DNA of 64,000 bases from Pithys albifrons albifrons (lineage: Eukaryota > Chordata > Aves > Passeriformes > Thamnophilidae): NCBI RefSeq assembly GCF_047495875.1, contig NC_092463.1:15000724-15064723 (forward strand). The letters run 5' to 3'. The translations under genes and the position numbers were made by a program. Position 1 is the stretch's first letter; the number at the start of each line of letters is the position of its first letter. Shown here one piece after another: positions 26,201-42,200 of the stretch. The notes beneath the pieces are model-generated. The model made no database searches. It saw nothing but the letters and a program-made list of their open reading frames with translations, and was not told where the DNA came from.

Positions 26201-28289
26201 GTGCTCATATGAAAGTACCATTTGCCTTGGTACCAACAGCTCCAGTCTGTCTATGTCATGCAGGCAAACCTGTCTTCAGAGGCATGTCCTTGAGATGATT
26301 AGATATGTAACACCTTTGTCTTCTCAGGGTTTTATTTTCCCAGTTCCTGGCTGTGTAGCTTCAATTCCCAAAATAGACTACTGCAAAAGTAGGTCTGGCC
26401 ATCTTATCTCTGTAAATACTCTGTAAATACTCTGGTAGAGGTAAGAATGAGATACAAGTGCCATGAACTTTGTTCTGCAAAGGCACATAGTTGCCTGGAG
26501 TTGCCTGGGTAGACATTTGGACACTTTTCTCCTTCTTTGTGCCTGAAGGACTACAAAAATAAAATAAGACATGGCTGCTCTCTAGCCATTAGGAGTTCCC
26601 TAGATGTCCAGAGAAGAGCATAGTGCTGACTTTATTTTCCCTGTTTTGAGCTGGAAAAACAAAGTAAAAGGCAAAGATGGGCTGTATAAGGAAACAAGTT
26701 AGTGTCAGATTAAGGGCAGTAGGAGACTTTAAGGCCTCAGGATGCCTTGATTCCTTCTGGATGTTCCCAGACAAGGGGCAAAGAGTTAACTACATGTTAA
26801 ACCACCACTATCTTGACCTCATAGGGACTGACCAAGGTACCAGTAACAACTGACCTTACAGATTTTGAATCTCTGATTCTTCTTCTGTGAGTGGAATAAA
26901 TGCACTTGTTTCCCTGAGGACTGGCAAGCTGTAAGGTGAGGAAGGACGTGCTGTACCTGATGGGTAGCTCAGATCTGGCTCAGCTCTGGCTGAGTCCAGG
27001 AAGTCAGTGGGGCTGAGGGACAGAGCAGCAGTTAATGCATCGCTCAGCTCTGCCTGTCAGATCTCTCATGTCTGACATTATCACCGGGACCCTGACTGCC
27101 CTTTTCCTTTCTGCACATTAACCAGATGAAATCTAATTCTCCAGAGCTCTGAATGCTCCAAAAGCACAGACGTATTTTGAACTGGGATTCTGATTTTTGG
27201 TCTATTTATCTCAAATGTAAATCATCCTTAAAAAAGTAATTTTCCAGATTCTACTCTATAATTAGTCACAGGAAACTCAGTAAAATTACATCAGAAAAAT
27301 GGACAGTGCTACATGAAATGAATGACTCTCAGCAGCCTGCAGAGAAATGTGAAGAGGATATTAACAATTGGAATTGTTTGAGAAGAGCAAAACAAAAGTT
27401 TCTAATAATAGACAAAATACATAACAACCCATAGACTAAGGGCTCCTGCTTTCATTTGGCCCCAGACACAAAGGCATATTTTTCCCTTTATCCTCAAATG
27501 GATGTACAGGATTAGACTATAATGGCTGGCTGCTTCTATTCACTCTTGATTTGGGGCTTATTATTACAGGCTGCTCAGCAGTTGGATGGGATGCTGATTG
27601 CCCTCAAGTCCCACTGCAAATGAGGATTTTGGAGCAGGGATCTCATTACTTCTGAGATATCTATTCCTCACTTGTGCACTCAAAAGGTAAATACATTATT
27701 TGTAGCAGACAAGTCTCTCTGTTACTGTTGTTGCATCAGTTTCAAAATCTGTTTTTCAGTTTTGCAAGTGTGTTGACACAGAAATACATCTTCGTCCTTC
27801 ATTTGTTTTTTTTTAGGAGGACATTAATGCTGTGGACAAGCATAGACTCCTAGCCCTGCAGATAAAAATACAACAGGAGTATGCTGTGTAGACTTCTCCA
27901 CTCAATTCTTCTTTCTAATGTGCCATTGCATCCACCAGCCTAATTGTTCAGCTTTTAGTCTCTTTGCTGTGGTGGCTGCACAGCTGCTGTGATGAGCTAC
28001 TGGCTGCTTTGAGAAAAAAATTCTTTAGAGAGAGTTTGATTATCTGTTATGTTGCCATAGATCCTGAGAGGCCTTGGCTAAAGGAGGCTCATTAGGGCAT
28101 CCCAGTTTGTCTTTCTGCTTCCTATGTCTCATTAATAACTCTGTGGAGCAAGTACAGTATTGCTTCTTGTGTTTGCATGATGAAATTTCACAATAGAGCA
28201 AAAGGTCTAACATTGCATAAGAAAGTGGTTTGCTTTGTTGGCTACAGAACAAACTTCCGGATTTTGTACCGTTATTTGTGTTGGACATT
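23263..28289. other. Intergenic DNA, no gene recognised
   Basis: The segment 23263-23757 is open on both strands for over 120 codons but shows no recognisable domain. Minus strand 24656-24952 is an open frame of 98 codons without an ATG start. The remainder is AT-rich, with tandem TCTGTAAATAC x2 at about 26408-26430. No LTR, CR1 or SINE ends seen. Confidence 0.5.
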
Positions 28290-31200
28290 TTTATTGAAAG
28301 ACAGATCTTCTACAAGTGGAATCCTCCTCTCGGGCTGATACACGAAGTGCTCAGTAGAGCACAGAGCCATCTTCTTTAACAGAAGGGCTTCAGAAAACAG
28401 CTCTGGGGAATGTGCTTGGGCTTCCTCATCATCCCTCAGAGAGTGACAGCAGTTATCCAGCTGCCTGGCTCCAAGGACAGGAGAAGCTACAGTGCTCCAA
28501 GTCAAGCTGTGTTGACAGTTCAGGATATAACATACACTTACACAATGAAGAGGTAACATTTCACAGGACCATATATATGAAAAATCCACCATTTCACTTC
28601 TCCACTTCCCTGTGTGGCTTCTCTGAACTTACTGACAGACAAGCCACCTTTTTCAATAGTTCAGTTTAAACCTTCCTTAACCTCCCAGAAGGTAGAATTG
28701 ATTGTAGTGGATGAAGCCAGAACACAACACCCAAAAATCTAGTGTACATATTGTCACTATTAAAGTAGACCAGAACCAGTCTGCCTATTGTGATTTAGGG
28801 ACCTTTAATACACCCGACAATATTCCATATAGACCCTCACACACAGTGTCTTTGTACCTGCATCCTAAAACTATGTTTGTCCCCAACAAAGGAGCTGCAC
28901 AGTTGGTGTGCTGTTAAGCTATGACACAGAAAATGACCACACATGCTGCTTGCACTCAGCTTGCTATGTCACCCTGTCAAGCCAATTACTTTAACTGAAG
29001 TTCTGTCTGGCCCTTCTAGACAACTCAGCCTCTAATGATGAAAATATGTATGACGATGATCTGGATGCGGGAGGTGAAACTCATTGTTTTCTAACACTCT
29101 TGCTATTACTATCAATTTCACATGAAAGTAGGGCATTTTCTTTGGGAAAAACAACAAGAAAGTGTCACTCGGTTTCATTAGGAGACTGGTGGTTCTTTGC
29201 TGCTCCCACTTTGATGCTTTTCTTCATGGTTGAAGAGTTTAGTCCAGTGCTCTGGGAGAGAGAGGCAAACACTGCTAATTGCACTAAGATTAATATTCTA
29301 GGAACTTTAAACAAAGCACTCCACTGGAAAATTCATTAGGCAGCAGAATAATCCCACTGGGCAAGTACCATAGTGTCAAACTGGTTTTAATCATGGTGGA
29401 AATGTTTTGCTTTTTATGCAAAAGCAATGCTTGCAGGATCTGGCCTAAGTAGAGAGCCTACAGAAACACTGAAGATGGCTGAGGAGTTACTGATACAATT
29501 ACAAATGCAATAGAATATCAGAAAATGGTTGGGAACAAGACAGTACATTAGGCAGTATTTCCATGCATTCCTACACAACCATACACTAGATGTTGTCATG
29601 CTCGATTCTGCATTGGAAACTTCTCTGTAGCTTTCCAGCTTCATTTAAGAGCTTTCCCTCTGCTCACCAAGAATAAGGAGGGTTGTAAGAACAGGCAAGG
29701 TACACCATTTATGAAGTTTCCCTGTTTTTAACTGTCCTCTGCCTATGAAGAAATTAATAGATATTTTAGGACTGTGAAAATCACCATTTTTCTGTAATTC
29801 TTAAGACTATTTTATTAGACAGAAGTTTCTTTCTTTCTCTCTGATCTTCCAGAACTGGGCTTCTCAAACTTTTTCCCAGCACAGATCTTGCCTGTCCTCA
29901 ACCATCATCACAAAAAATCCTGCCTCCAAACAGGGAAATAACAACACACACAGAAGCTTGTCATTGTTTTTCTCAGCCTCAAAATAACTTAGTTTCTTTT
30001 CTTTCCATTGCTATCTCTGTCTGCATGTACACAGTAACTACTGAGTGATTATCAATATTGATTTGGGGCATGCTGCTTTCATGCAAGTAACTGTCCACCA
30101 ACCCTGCAGGAAAACAGGTTTAAAGAGAAAAGAAGAAACCCCAAATCTCTGTATATATTCAGCAGCTCCTAGTCCAGCCTCAAGCTTGTTGGCAGTCAAG
30201 TGTCAAAAATAGTCTCTGTGCCTGAAGACAAGGCTTTCTGGAATTAGGGTAGTAGCTATATGAGACAGAAAACCTAGGCAGTACATACAGACATAGAAGA
30301 AGAATTTTTCTGCTACTCTCAAAGTGCAGACATTTTATATATTTATGTTTTATTTTTAAGGAGGGAGATTTACAACAGAGGTGATTTTTTTTCTTTCCTC
30401 AAGATTTTATATCTCTCAAGCAACTAAGGTTGCAGTCTGTTTTGAAAAGATACAGCTCTTGAAAAGGAACTGCCTGTGGGAACAATGCAATGAAAATATT
30501 TTCTCTCAATAGGAAAACTCCAAATAATCAGTCATTACTTACAGCAGGCTATATAAAAATCACTTACAGGAGCCTCATCAGAACCCAGAGATGTATTAAT
30601 ACTGAAATATAAGCATATCTGTCACTTTTGACCTTTGTTGTACTGTTTCTACACCAGGACACATCTAATTATTATATGCAATCCCTCATAAGCGCATAAG
30701 TGCCCAATCTTTCTTTCAATTTTATCTTTCTCATAGTCATAATTCACTGTTGATAAACCTTTCCAGGTTTCCCACATTTTTTCATACATTAATAACTTTA
30801 TGAAAGTACAGAGCAGCTGTAAGAAATCTAGATTACAGTGAAATGAGATGAAAAGCATGGTATTAGGCCTTTGTTTCCTTGAAGGGACAGATATACAAAC
30901 CACTGCAATTCAGTACCTCTAGACAGAAATGGGAGCTTGTGCTGCTGCCCTGTTTATAATTTCCTCCTCTGGAGGGTCTGCAGAGTAGCAAACAGCTGTG
31001 CCTTCTGCCGAACAGCAGTCAGGTTCAGCATCACTCCATCAATTATCAGCTCCAATAACTGGTACTGGAAGGAAAGTGTTAGACAGCCTGCACCTGCCTG
31101 TCACAGCTCAAAGACCCATGATTTTGAACACAGCCTAGGAGTGTGTGTGCACACTGAAGACACACGATGAGCCTGGACTTCATCAGAACTGAGCCAATGA

Positions 31201-31679
31201 CAACCATTTAATCCATCTAGAAAATGAAGATGTCCACAAAACATGACATGGAACAATCCCATACAACATTATACCACAGTAAAAAAATGCACCAAAAAAA
31301 AGCTGACAAACAGCAGAAGAGCTGCTAGAAAAATCTACTGTAGAAAATAAGCACTTTCTAAATAAATATCACTTTCTCTGTATTTACTATACCCTAGCTG
31401 ATCTTTCTTTTATTAAATTTCTATACAAAACTGGTATTGGCTCTTCAATTAAAGTTCTCACTTCCATACAATTTGCATCCAAACTTTCTGCCATCAAGAT
31501 TTAAGATGATTAACTTGCCTTTCATTTCTGTGACTGTGGCAGCACTTAATCAATGAAGTCCCTACCTATATGTATTTATATAGATATACATGTATATATA
31601 CACACATTCATACATACATACACATGACAAATACTGCTGAAGATTTCCTCTCTTCCAGTGTTTGTAGTGACAGTCATCC
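28290..31679 (-). other. C14orf132: Probable C14orf132 3' UTR, end not fixed
   Basis: Sequence downstream of the C14orf132 stop codon on the same strand, without any other recognised gene. Candidate polyadenylation signals (AATAAA on the minus strand) are at 31409-31414, about 270 nt after the stop, and at 28290-28295, about 3.4 kb after it. The human gene is known for a long 3' UTR, so the distal site is plausible, but no transcript evidence is available here. The interval holds a microsatellite (31565-31625) and a minus-strand open frame (28272-28592) that ends just beyond the distal signal. Real transcript ends could lie elsewhere. Confidence 0.35.
31565..31625. repeat. Mixed (TA)n/(CA)n/(CATA)n microsatellite
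   Basis: Alternating purine-pyrimidine tract with TATATAGATATACATG, TATATATACACACATT and CATACATACATACACATG blocks. It begins about 55 bp after the C14orf132 stop codon in the direction of transcription, so it lies in the 3' UTR. Confidence 0.85.
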
Positions 31680-32820
<1,141 letters not shown>

Positions 32821-33241
32821 GTGAAGGGCCTTAAGGGGAAGCTGTATGAGGAGTGGCTGAGGTCTGTTCGCCTGTTCAGCCTGGAGAAGAGTAGACACTG
32901 CAGTTACAACTTCCTTTTGAGAGGAAGAGGAGAGGCAGGCACTGATCTCTTCTTGGTAGTGACTAGGGACAGGACCCAAGGGAATGGCCTGAAGCTGTGT
33001 CAGGGGAGTCTTAGGTTGGATATTAGATAAAAGTTTTTCACCCAGAGGGTGACTGGACACTGGAACAGGCTCTTTCAAGAAGAGGTCACAGCACCAACCC
33101 TGACAGAGTTAAAGAAGCATTCAGATGATACTCTCAGGCACATGGTATGACTCTTGGGGATGGTCCTGTGCAAAGCTAAGGGTTGGACTTGATGGTCCTT
33201 GTGGTTCCCTTCCAACTCAGCATATTCTGTGATTCTGTGAA
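32821..33241 (+). mobile_element. CR1 LINE, 5'-truncated 3' end
   Basis: Plus-strand CR1. It starts in the ORF2 C-terminal region (GAAGCTGTATGAGGAGTGGC, translating to KLYEEWLR, then LFSLEK, then RDRTQGNGLKLCQG). It continues through the 3' UTR (GGTTGGACTTGATGGTCCTT, CCCTTCCAACTCAGCATATT) and ends in the octamer-type repeat ATTCTGTGATTCTGTGAA at 33241. Numerous substitutions and stops show it is an old inactive copy. It lies in the C14orf132 intron, opposite to the gene. Confidence 0.93.
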
Positions 33242-36200
33242 ATTAATTGATTACTCATTCAGGCAAGAGAAGGATACCTACTGCAGTGCAGGCCCCACAG
33301 CTTCATGTAAGTACAGGACATCCTTTCAGAAAAAGTTGGAAAATGTGTACTTCACCTATCTATAAATGCTCAGGACACATACTTCTGAATATCCTGTAAA
33401 AAGCCAAAGATCTGCTCAGCAACCACAGGAACTGCAATTGTTATGCACTGTAGGAAGAGCACAGGCAGTGTGGGTATGCTAAAGCCCCAGGTCTCTGCTG
33501 TACTCTGTAACTAAACTCCTAGAGGATTGTAGTAGCAAGGTAAACCAAAGCCATGGCTGTATTGAAGAAAAACACAAACAGAGCTGTATGTTTAAATCTC
33601 TCTGCTAGGCTGACCAGAAGGAAAGAATTTCATCATGGTCTTCATGAGTGGTTTGATCTTAAGCAATGAGTTAAACTTACACTCTCCTTTCTCTCAGATC
33701 TGGTAGGAGTCCAGGATTTCAGGAAAAGCTGAAGAGGTCTGGGAATATTGTCCTTAAGAAAAAACCTCATGGAAACCCCAACCAACCCTTCCTTCCTCAT
33801 AACAGTTTCCACACTGCTGCTGTCACCTTCCAACCTTTAGACACAACCTCCTGTTTTATACCCTATTTGTAAGTGCTTTTGGGGTTTTGCTATTATTCTT
33901 CACCTTTCTCAACAGGGTTCTCTTCTACTGTAACATTACTGCCAAAGTCACCACAGCCTATGGGTAACAGAGGAACAAGCTTTGCCTTCATTCAATCACA
34001 TCACAGAAGGCTGATGCACCCCCAGCCCTAAATTGCCACGCTAAATACTCACTGGGCTGAAAAATAAATCTCTTTTAACACCCTGTCATTCAACTCCCTC
34101 ATCACACTTTGACTCTCTCACAAACCTCTCCCTTTGGTACCAAACTACACTCCTGGCTGTGAGGAGCTGTGCTATGGAGGCTACCGAACAGGACAGGATG
34201 GGAGGATAAACCATCTCTCCTCTCCACACTGGTGATTGTAATCTACAGATTACAGCAAAGAATTAGAGAATTCTGAGAATTAAGTATTTTTTTTTTGTTT
34301 GTCATGCATAAAATTTTACAGATATAAAAGGTTCTTTTTCAAAGCTGACTGCTGAATAGATTTCATCTGTACTAGAAATATCATGTCACATTCAAAATTA
34401 AACAAGGTGATGAAAGACCACAGTGGATATGTCATACTACCTAATCCACGTTAAATAAAATTATCTTTGATATCAAATATGATTAGACAAAAGTAGTTTT
34501 CAAGAATCCAAGCAGGAAATTGCAAAAGTAAAGTCTGGTATGTTCTCCCTGCCTGAAAGATTTTTGCTGCAAGTTTTGACACAGTGTGCTTTAAAGAGAC
34601 CAAAAGCTTCTGGTTTGAAAGCCCAGCTTGATGTATTGAATCCAATTTCACCAGCCTTTTTTATGTCTTGGGATTTGATAGGGAAACATTTCACAGTTTC
34701 ATCAAAATTTCTTTTTATGTAGAGATTGCCAGAAAAGGCAGTTCTGACTTCAAACAGAAGTGTATTTATGCAGCAATGATGCTGTTTAACAATTATGGAG
34801 ACTCTAAAAATAGATCTTTGCAGCAAATGACAGGCATACATTTACCATAGTGGTAGCAAAATGCTCAACCGGAGGTGCTTGCCTCCTTAGCAAACCTTTT
34901 TAAGTTTATCAGCATTTAGGATGGTCAAGTCTGCAAAATCTTTCATCTGGAACAATCATCCAGAATATAGAGATGCACACATATGTGCATGTGCCTAAGA
35001 CAGTGGGAGGTCATGAGCACTGTTCTGGTGAGTGACACCTGGTTTTTGGGCCACACATTCTGTGATCTCAATGAGTTATTTGAAATGGCAAGCTTCCACA
35101 CTGTTAGTCCACCTGGTGCTCTCACAAAGGCAGGGAGCATCTGTGTAGCATCACAGCTACACAGCACACCATAAATTATGTCAAATCTGAATCTCCTTGT
35201 ACCATCTAAGACTCAAACAAGCTGTCTGCACCATCTGAGGGAAACACATGGTGAAACAGTTCATCTGAATCTCTGAAAGGTTTGAGGTGACCTGACAGAA
35301 AACACTGACATTCAGCACCTGGCACAGGCTCTTTCTGTAAAACTGACTTCCAGTTTTTCTGTTTGTAGGTCAGTAGCACTTCACCAAAGATCTGGAAATA
35401 AACCTTACTGCCAATTTCCCATTTGGAGAAATCATGTCTTACTAAAGGTGCATTCTCAGTGCTAAAACAGCCTCACATAAGAGCACAGGCATGGCCATAT
35501 GGTGTTAGACAGAAAGTCTCTCTTGTGTATTAGTTCCAACAGTGGCCATAAATAGATGCTTAGGAAAGAGTAACAGCATAACAGGACAACCATGTCTGAT
35601 ATTACCCCTTAAGGACTCACAGCCTCCAACTGTTTTCAGCTTAGGAAATTCATAAGCCAGATACTATTTCTATGGATTTAATAACTTGCAAAGAATTTTG
35701 CTACCATTAACTTGTCCAGCCTCTGCCTAAGCTCATCTGAAGCTGAGCATCCTTCTCAGTCTGGCCTCCTAGTGCCACTTAGCCATCAGGGTCACCCAGT
35801 GATTAGATTCATGTAAATCATCCTTGGGAGATATGCCATCTCTCCACGGGCGAGAGGGAAGCATGGATGATTATTATCAACTGGCAATCTATTACTTTAG
35901 TAGATTAACTTCACTGAGATGAATCTCATCCTCAGTCTTGATGTTTTTGTTCTTCCAAAAGGTACAGTATCTTCCCTCTGCAGCCTTATTTGAGATAGTA
36001 CATTGAACGCTGTGAGCCCTCCAGACCTGACACTAATGGGAGTTGCAAAGTGCCTGTGATTAACAATAGGCTAACGACAGAAAGCCTGCAATGCTCTCTG
36101 TGACTTCATTTTTCTGCCCCTGCCTCCACAAAGCAAATATACGCCAATTTACATCATCCAAAAACTTCACCCCTACCACTGCCATTACGGTCACCTGCAG

Positions 36201-39200
36201 TCTGTTTTAGCCTCAGAAGGTATTTATAGTTCAGGCAAAGCTGTGCAGAGCCTCTGCCACCCTCCCCAAGAGCACTGGGCAAGGAGGCCAGGGCAAAGGG
36301 TTAACTGGGAAATGTGACAACAAGGGACATGACAGCAGCAGATGGTGAGGGGGAATGCTCTAGCACACTGTTTGGAAATTAAACTCTTTTCCCAGTGACT
36401 ATGTCGACATTGTTAAGTAGCACTAATAGTACAACGCTTGCTAAATGGCTTCTGGGATTGGCAAAGAAAGAATTGATATTATTAAATAGCAACAGGCAGA
36501 AAACAAAACAGCAAAATGTCAAGTGGTAATGAGAACACCCACTGCGCTGAATACCTCCTACTGGCATGCTCTAGGGTCACAAGAAGAACAGGGCTCTTGA
36601 ACAGTAACATGATATTCTTCCCAGTTGGCAGCAAAATCCTATTTTATAATCAAAATGATTCAGACGAGGGAGAAACAACATGTCAGGTACCAGTCTGATA
36701 CTCTAAAAATTATAGTTTTCTGAAATCCATCACTTAGCAATAACACTGCTCCATTTCTTTAAGAATCAGGTATCTGTCATTTCCTCATTGTCAGCTAGAG
36801 AGGTGTAACACTTAGCTGCTGCTACTTTACTGGGAACCCAGGCTCGGCATACATATTTTGAAAGCATCTTCTAGCAACCATATTCCAGAAACTAAGAAAC
36901 CTTAGCAACAGCTTTAACAGCTGTGCTGTATCTTTTCCCCGGCCTCACCAAGCAGCATTCTAGGAATGGAATGCTGAGAGGTGAAACATCACCCCAGCTC
37001 AGGTGTTGTTTTATAAAATCCCTGCTGTTACTTCTCATATCTAATTTCCCAGTTTTTCATTTTGGTTAAAATTTAGGTTGCATATTTTACATGACAGTAT
37101 TGTCTGAATACATACAGTGAAATTATTATTTCCTTCTGCCCTGGCAGGGTGTGAATGCTGCACTGCATATTTATGTCTGGAAATCTTCCACCTGCAATCA
37201 TAAATCAATCTAACACAGTTGGGAAAGGCAGCAATATACAGGTTCGCAAAAGCATCATAACAAAACCTTTATTCTTAAGTTCTTTTTAAATGAATGTTTT
37301 GTACCAAAGAGACACCCCACAGAACCAATATTCTCCCCACACTAATTCTCGTGTCTGACAAAAACATGCATATATACATTCTCCTCATCTAAAGCATGCA
37401 CTGTAAATGAAGATGTCCTGGATACTAATGATTCACTGCTAATATCTAGAGAACCAAGTTCTTCTATCCACTGTCTCCCAGAATATCCTGCTACTGTTTA
37501 CAATGCAAAGACCAGGTGAACAGTGACAATCAAGACAGTTGTTCCATGTTCACTGCAAATGGATTAGTTTGAACACATTAAACCCACACATGAAATTAAA
37601 CACCACCTAAGGCAATCCTCTTTAATTTAATTAAAAAGTCTAATTCTGAAGAGGGAGGATCCAGGCAAATGCTTTATGCAGTTAACTTCAAATTCTCATT
37701 TTAATAAATCACTTTCCTGCTTCACCCTGAAATCACAGTCTTAGGTTGACAAGCTTAGGGAAAACAGCTGCTTATTTTCAAAATATAGCTGTCAAAATGT
37801 TCACCCTACCAGTGGCAATGGAAAATTTTCACTCCAACTTGAAAGCATCAGGATCTCAACTGTTGTTATTTTAATCTTGTGAAAATATTCCATTCTATCA
37901 ATTCTACTAAACTCTGCCTTTCTTCCAATTCGTTGCATTCCTAGGACCTGTGTATTACTTTCTCCCAATCCATGTTAGGCTAGATACTATGCCTTCATCT
38001 GGTTAGATTATATTAGTATTCAGAGTTGTTCATTATCAGCCGTATCTCAGATGCCAGAGGTTCAAGCCTTCCTGTTGAACCACACCAACAGTTGCCTTGA
38101 TCAACAGATGCCTAGAATCTAATTTAGGAAGAAAAAACATAAGATGTTCCAACATGCTCCAGCAAACACTTCAATGCTGAGTCTGCTCTTGGCTGTAGAA
38201 ACCAGTTTCCCTTAACTAAGGTATTCCCATGGGGAACCAAGCTCAGCTGGATCATTCACCCTAAGCTAGGCTACCCCTTTAGTGCCTTATATGAGCATGT
38301 GTCCCATGCAGGTTGGAGTACCTCTCTGTGGAAAGCTCCTCTGCTGAATCAGCTGCAAAAAACTGTAAATAAGTGACATGCAGATAAGTGAATTTTTCCC
38401 TCTCATATTTCTGCATAGGTAGCATCCAAGATACTCTAATGATAAACATGCTGTGATTCCATTCGTGCAATTTACATCTGCCTAGTGCCTCCTTTAAATA
38501 GCTTTTATTATTTCAAAGAACCCTACTGCTTTTAAACTATTATTCTCGACCAACTGCTGCTGGATTTCATCTTCCAAGAGTGGAAGACTGAGAACAAACA
38601 AAAGCCTTTTTAATAAAAAAACCTGACAGTAGCTGACAAGTCTCATCCCACCCCTGGTCCCAATAATGCCACTTCTCTTTCCAGAGAATGATGCATCAAG
38701 TAGAAGAGCATGCTTTGTCAGTGTCGAACAGAAATTCAAGTTTATTTCAAGAAGCTGCAACTCTAAGTCACACATGATTTATACTGTGTCTGTATACCCT
38801 AAATTGGAGGGAGTGGTGAATATCACAAAAGCCTGCAGGGTAGTCAAGCAGGTGTGCATTAAACTATCTGGATGTCCCTGGCAGAGGTATTAAAGCAGCA
38901 GCACTAGCCAACCTTCCACATAACTAATCCAACTGATGCTAGCACCCTGTTGTGGACACCACAGTGGGGAAGGAGAAGATGTCTGGGTCCCATGTACAGT
39001 TACAACTTTCATGCTTCCAGGAGAACATGCACAAGAAAGAAAAGTATTAACAGAGGGAACCAGCAAGGCAAGTATTTATCAAAATGGAAAAACTTAGAAG
39101 GAGGCGATAAAACTAACCATCAATGTAATCATGAGCAGAAGCTATTAAAATCTGTTTATAAATTCCAAAAATGGCAAAAAGAGGACCTTTTCATACCATG

Positions 39201-42200
39201 TGTAGTCATACCAGGAAACTCAGAGAGAGCAGGAACTCCTTTAGAGATAAGAGGAATCTGCAGAGCTGTATCACTGGAAGGGCTTCAAACAGCAAGCCTG
39301 TGAGTTTAAACTCTTTAATCATATGTGAAAAGAAAAGGTACTGATTATCCCACTTACTCCTTCCAGTATTTTTGGCATTGGTGACTTCAAATCCAAACTA
39401 CTGGATTTAGCTGGACTTAATGGTCTCCTGCTCTGATCCAGGATTGCAACTTCTTTCTGGTGTCAAGTTCCTCTATTATAAAAAAAATCGCCAAACCAGC
39501 CAAAGAACCAAACAAAAAAAGAATAATCTTGGGGAAAAGAAAGCAACAGTGCCTTGGGCATAATGTTTTGACACCTCAAGGGACAACTTTGCTCTAAGGA
39601 CACAAGGCTGTATCACTGACAGGAAGCAAGCAGACATCTGCATGGCATGAGTGGCAGTTTCAGTTCTTAGGCAGAGAGGAAGTGGCTCTCCATGTGTCAG
39701 AGAATAAAGAGGAAATTAAGAGTAACCCAAGCTGATTGTAATAGCACTTTATATCTGCATAAGGAAAATATTTCCACCATAAAAAGAAAAGCCAAATTAT
39801 GAGGTGTAAGTGGAAAACTACAAGCAGAGCTCAAGAACAGATGTATAGGAAGAAAATGTGAACAAATCCTAATCCATTTCTTAAAGTGTAAAAGGGCTGC
39901 ACAGGCTCTTGCTCGACCATGACTTTTGCAGCCATGTTCATCTCTGAAAAAATGGTGACACCTCATTATCAATTTATTGATGTGGCCAAGGTATCTTGAT
40001 AGCAAAGAAAGGGGCTGACTTTCATATTTTTTGATTTTCATTCTTTTCCTTCTCCCTTAGCCTAATAAGATGCTTAGGCTGTTACCAGGGTGGGGAAGTG
40101 TAGATGGGAATTGGCAGACCTTCACAGCAATGGAAGCAATGACACAATTTCAAAAGTAGAACTAGTTTCAGACTAAAAACAGTTTAAATAACTATTTTCA
40201 GGCCTGGGCAAAAACAATTTTGTAAATCACTGTATCTTTCAGTATTCAGTAATCAGGATGCTTTTCACAAACCCTAAAAGAATTTCAAGGGGCAGGTGTT
40301 AGGAGATCAAACTGGAAAGATGCAATATTTTGAACATCATCTTATTCCTCTAGAAAAAAAAAAACTGCACAGAAATTCCTCTATGTTGCATATGCTGACC
40401 ACTGCTCAAACCAAAACCCAGGAGCAATAAAAAATCTTGCATGCTCCTCCAATCCCTGCTACACAGCCCATGAAAAATTAATTGGCCGAGATTTAACTAA
40501 ACCACACTAAAAGGCTTAGCTCTGTTTCATCAGAGAAATTACTTGCTATTCCATGCAGACTCAAAAGCTTTCGAAGCATAGCTGTCAGGTATCTTATATT
40601 ACAGAATGATGTCTGTACTGCAAAGACAAGTTGGGATACATTTGTCTACTAAGGGAATTAATTGTTACCACGGCAGCTCTGATACAAATGCCTGATTTTC
40701 AGCATCTTTGAGATAGACACCTGGAATCTACCTTCAAATATTGTAAGAGTTAGGTCAGTCACCCCATCATAATGCAAATACACTGGGAAAAATATTACTT
40801 TATGATGCATTCCAGAGATTAATTTGCTCATGGAAAATACTGGCAGACATCCAATAAAAAGACTCAGAAGGGAAATTAAAACAATTCAATTGATTCAACT
40901 TATTACATGATGATTATTTTCCTTAAGTTTATATACCCTCTCAGACTCACTGAAAAAACAGAGGAGAGAGAAAACTAGTAATGATGTATATATACAACAT
41001 TATTTTGGTTATATAGTATTTTTATCCAACATTTTTTCCTATTTATATTTTTCTTTCCCCTTTCATTCCCGTTTTGCATTACATCTTCACAAACAAAAAA
41101 GCAGGGAAGGCATGAGGTAGCTGACAGAGTATTTGAGGTGTATTTCTCATGTCTTATTTAAAACTATTATTGTCAACATTTTGCTTGCTTACTTGACACC
41201 TAGTTCAAGACACACAACAAGCCTGAGAAGCAACAATGTATTCCAGCTTAGACAAAAAAAGGAGAAAACTCTGACACAATGTTAGTCCTCTTCATGTCTG
41301 GAGATGTTAAGGGTAGAGGGCAGAACAAAAGTCAAGTAAAATAGAGAGCAGCTTCCAGGAAGAAAAGAGGACTGCCAAATGTTCCTACTGTGTACACTTT
41401 ATTTGATAGAATACCAACATGTGTCAGGTTGGCATACATCTTCATCCCATACAGCATGTTAGGCTCAACACATGGCTTGAATAACCTATAGACTGCACAT
41501 TCCCCTCAGATTATTCTGTAATACCTCAGTAGTGGTTTTGTACCTGAAGAAGAGAGCCCACAATGTGCTTAAAAACTAATCCTATTCCCTTGCATTTTTG
41601 TCTCATGAGTGAGCCAGTCACACCGTACACACAAGAGAAGAAAATCAGAAGGTGAAATAATGTTGACGATTTTCTAATTCCTAGTATTTGAAGAGTAGTA
41701 TTCATCAGGCTAAGGAAAGTTCCACCCAACATAACTATTTATTGAATATCATGAAGAGAATAAAAGTGCTTCAGAACTCAGTGCTACCTGGGAACTATTT
41801 CAACCATGTTCTAGGACTTAAGTTCTCACTGCAGAGTCCAAGGAAGAGAAGTAACATGTGTTTCTCATCCTCGTTGGTGAAAGGTCAGCAGGCACGATAT
41901 GAACACAATTCACAAATGGCTTAAAACAAGCCTGGATCACTTTGCTTTGAAGCAGAAGAGAAGCATCCATACGGGCCATTTCACTCCCATTCTGAGGGGG
42001 GCAGAAACCTTCATCAAAGTGTGACAACAGCCACTATCAGAGCCAAATATTCCATATGTTCTCACAAACCCAGATCCTCACAACCTAGGTTTTGCTCATG
42101 TATTAAGACCATCAAGGGATGATTAAGTGTGGCTGAGCTAGGCAGCAGCTGATGACAGCTTTATCATGCCAAACCAAAACAGAACAGCCAGGCCATCTGT

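Noticed and set aside
29857..29890. hAT/Charlie-type inverted-repeat terminus (CTTCTCAAACTTTTT)
   Set aside because: Only one end resembles the family, and neither a partner terminus nor an 8-bp duplication was found.
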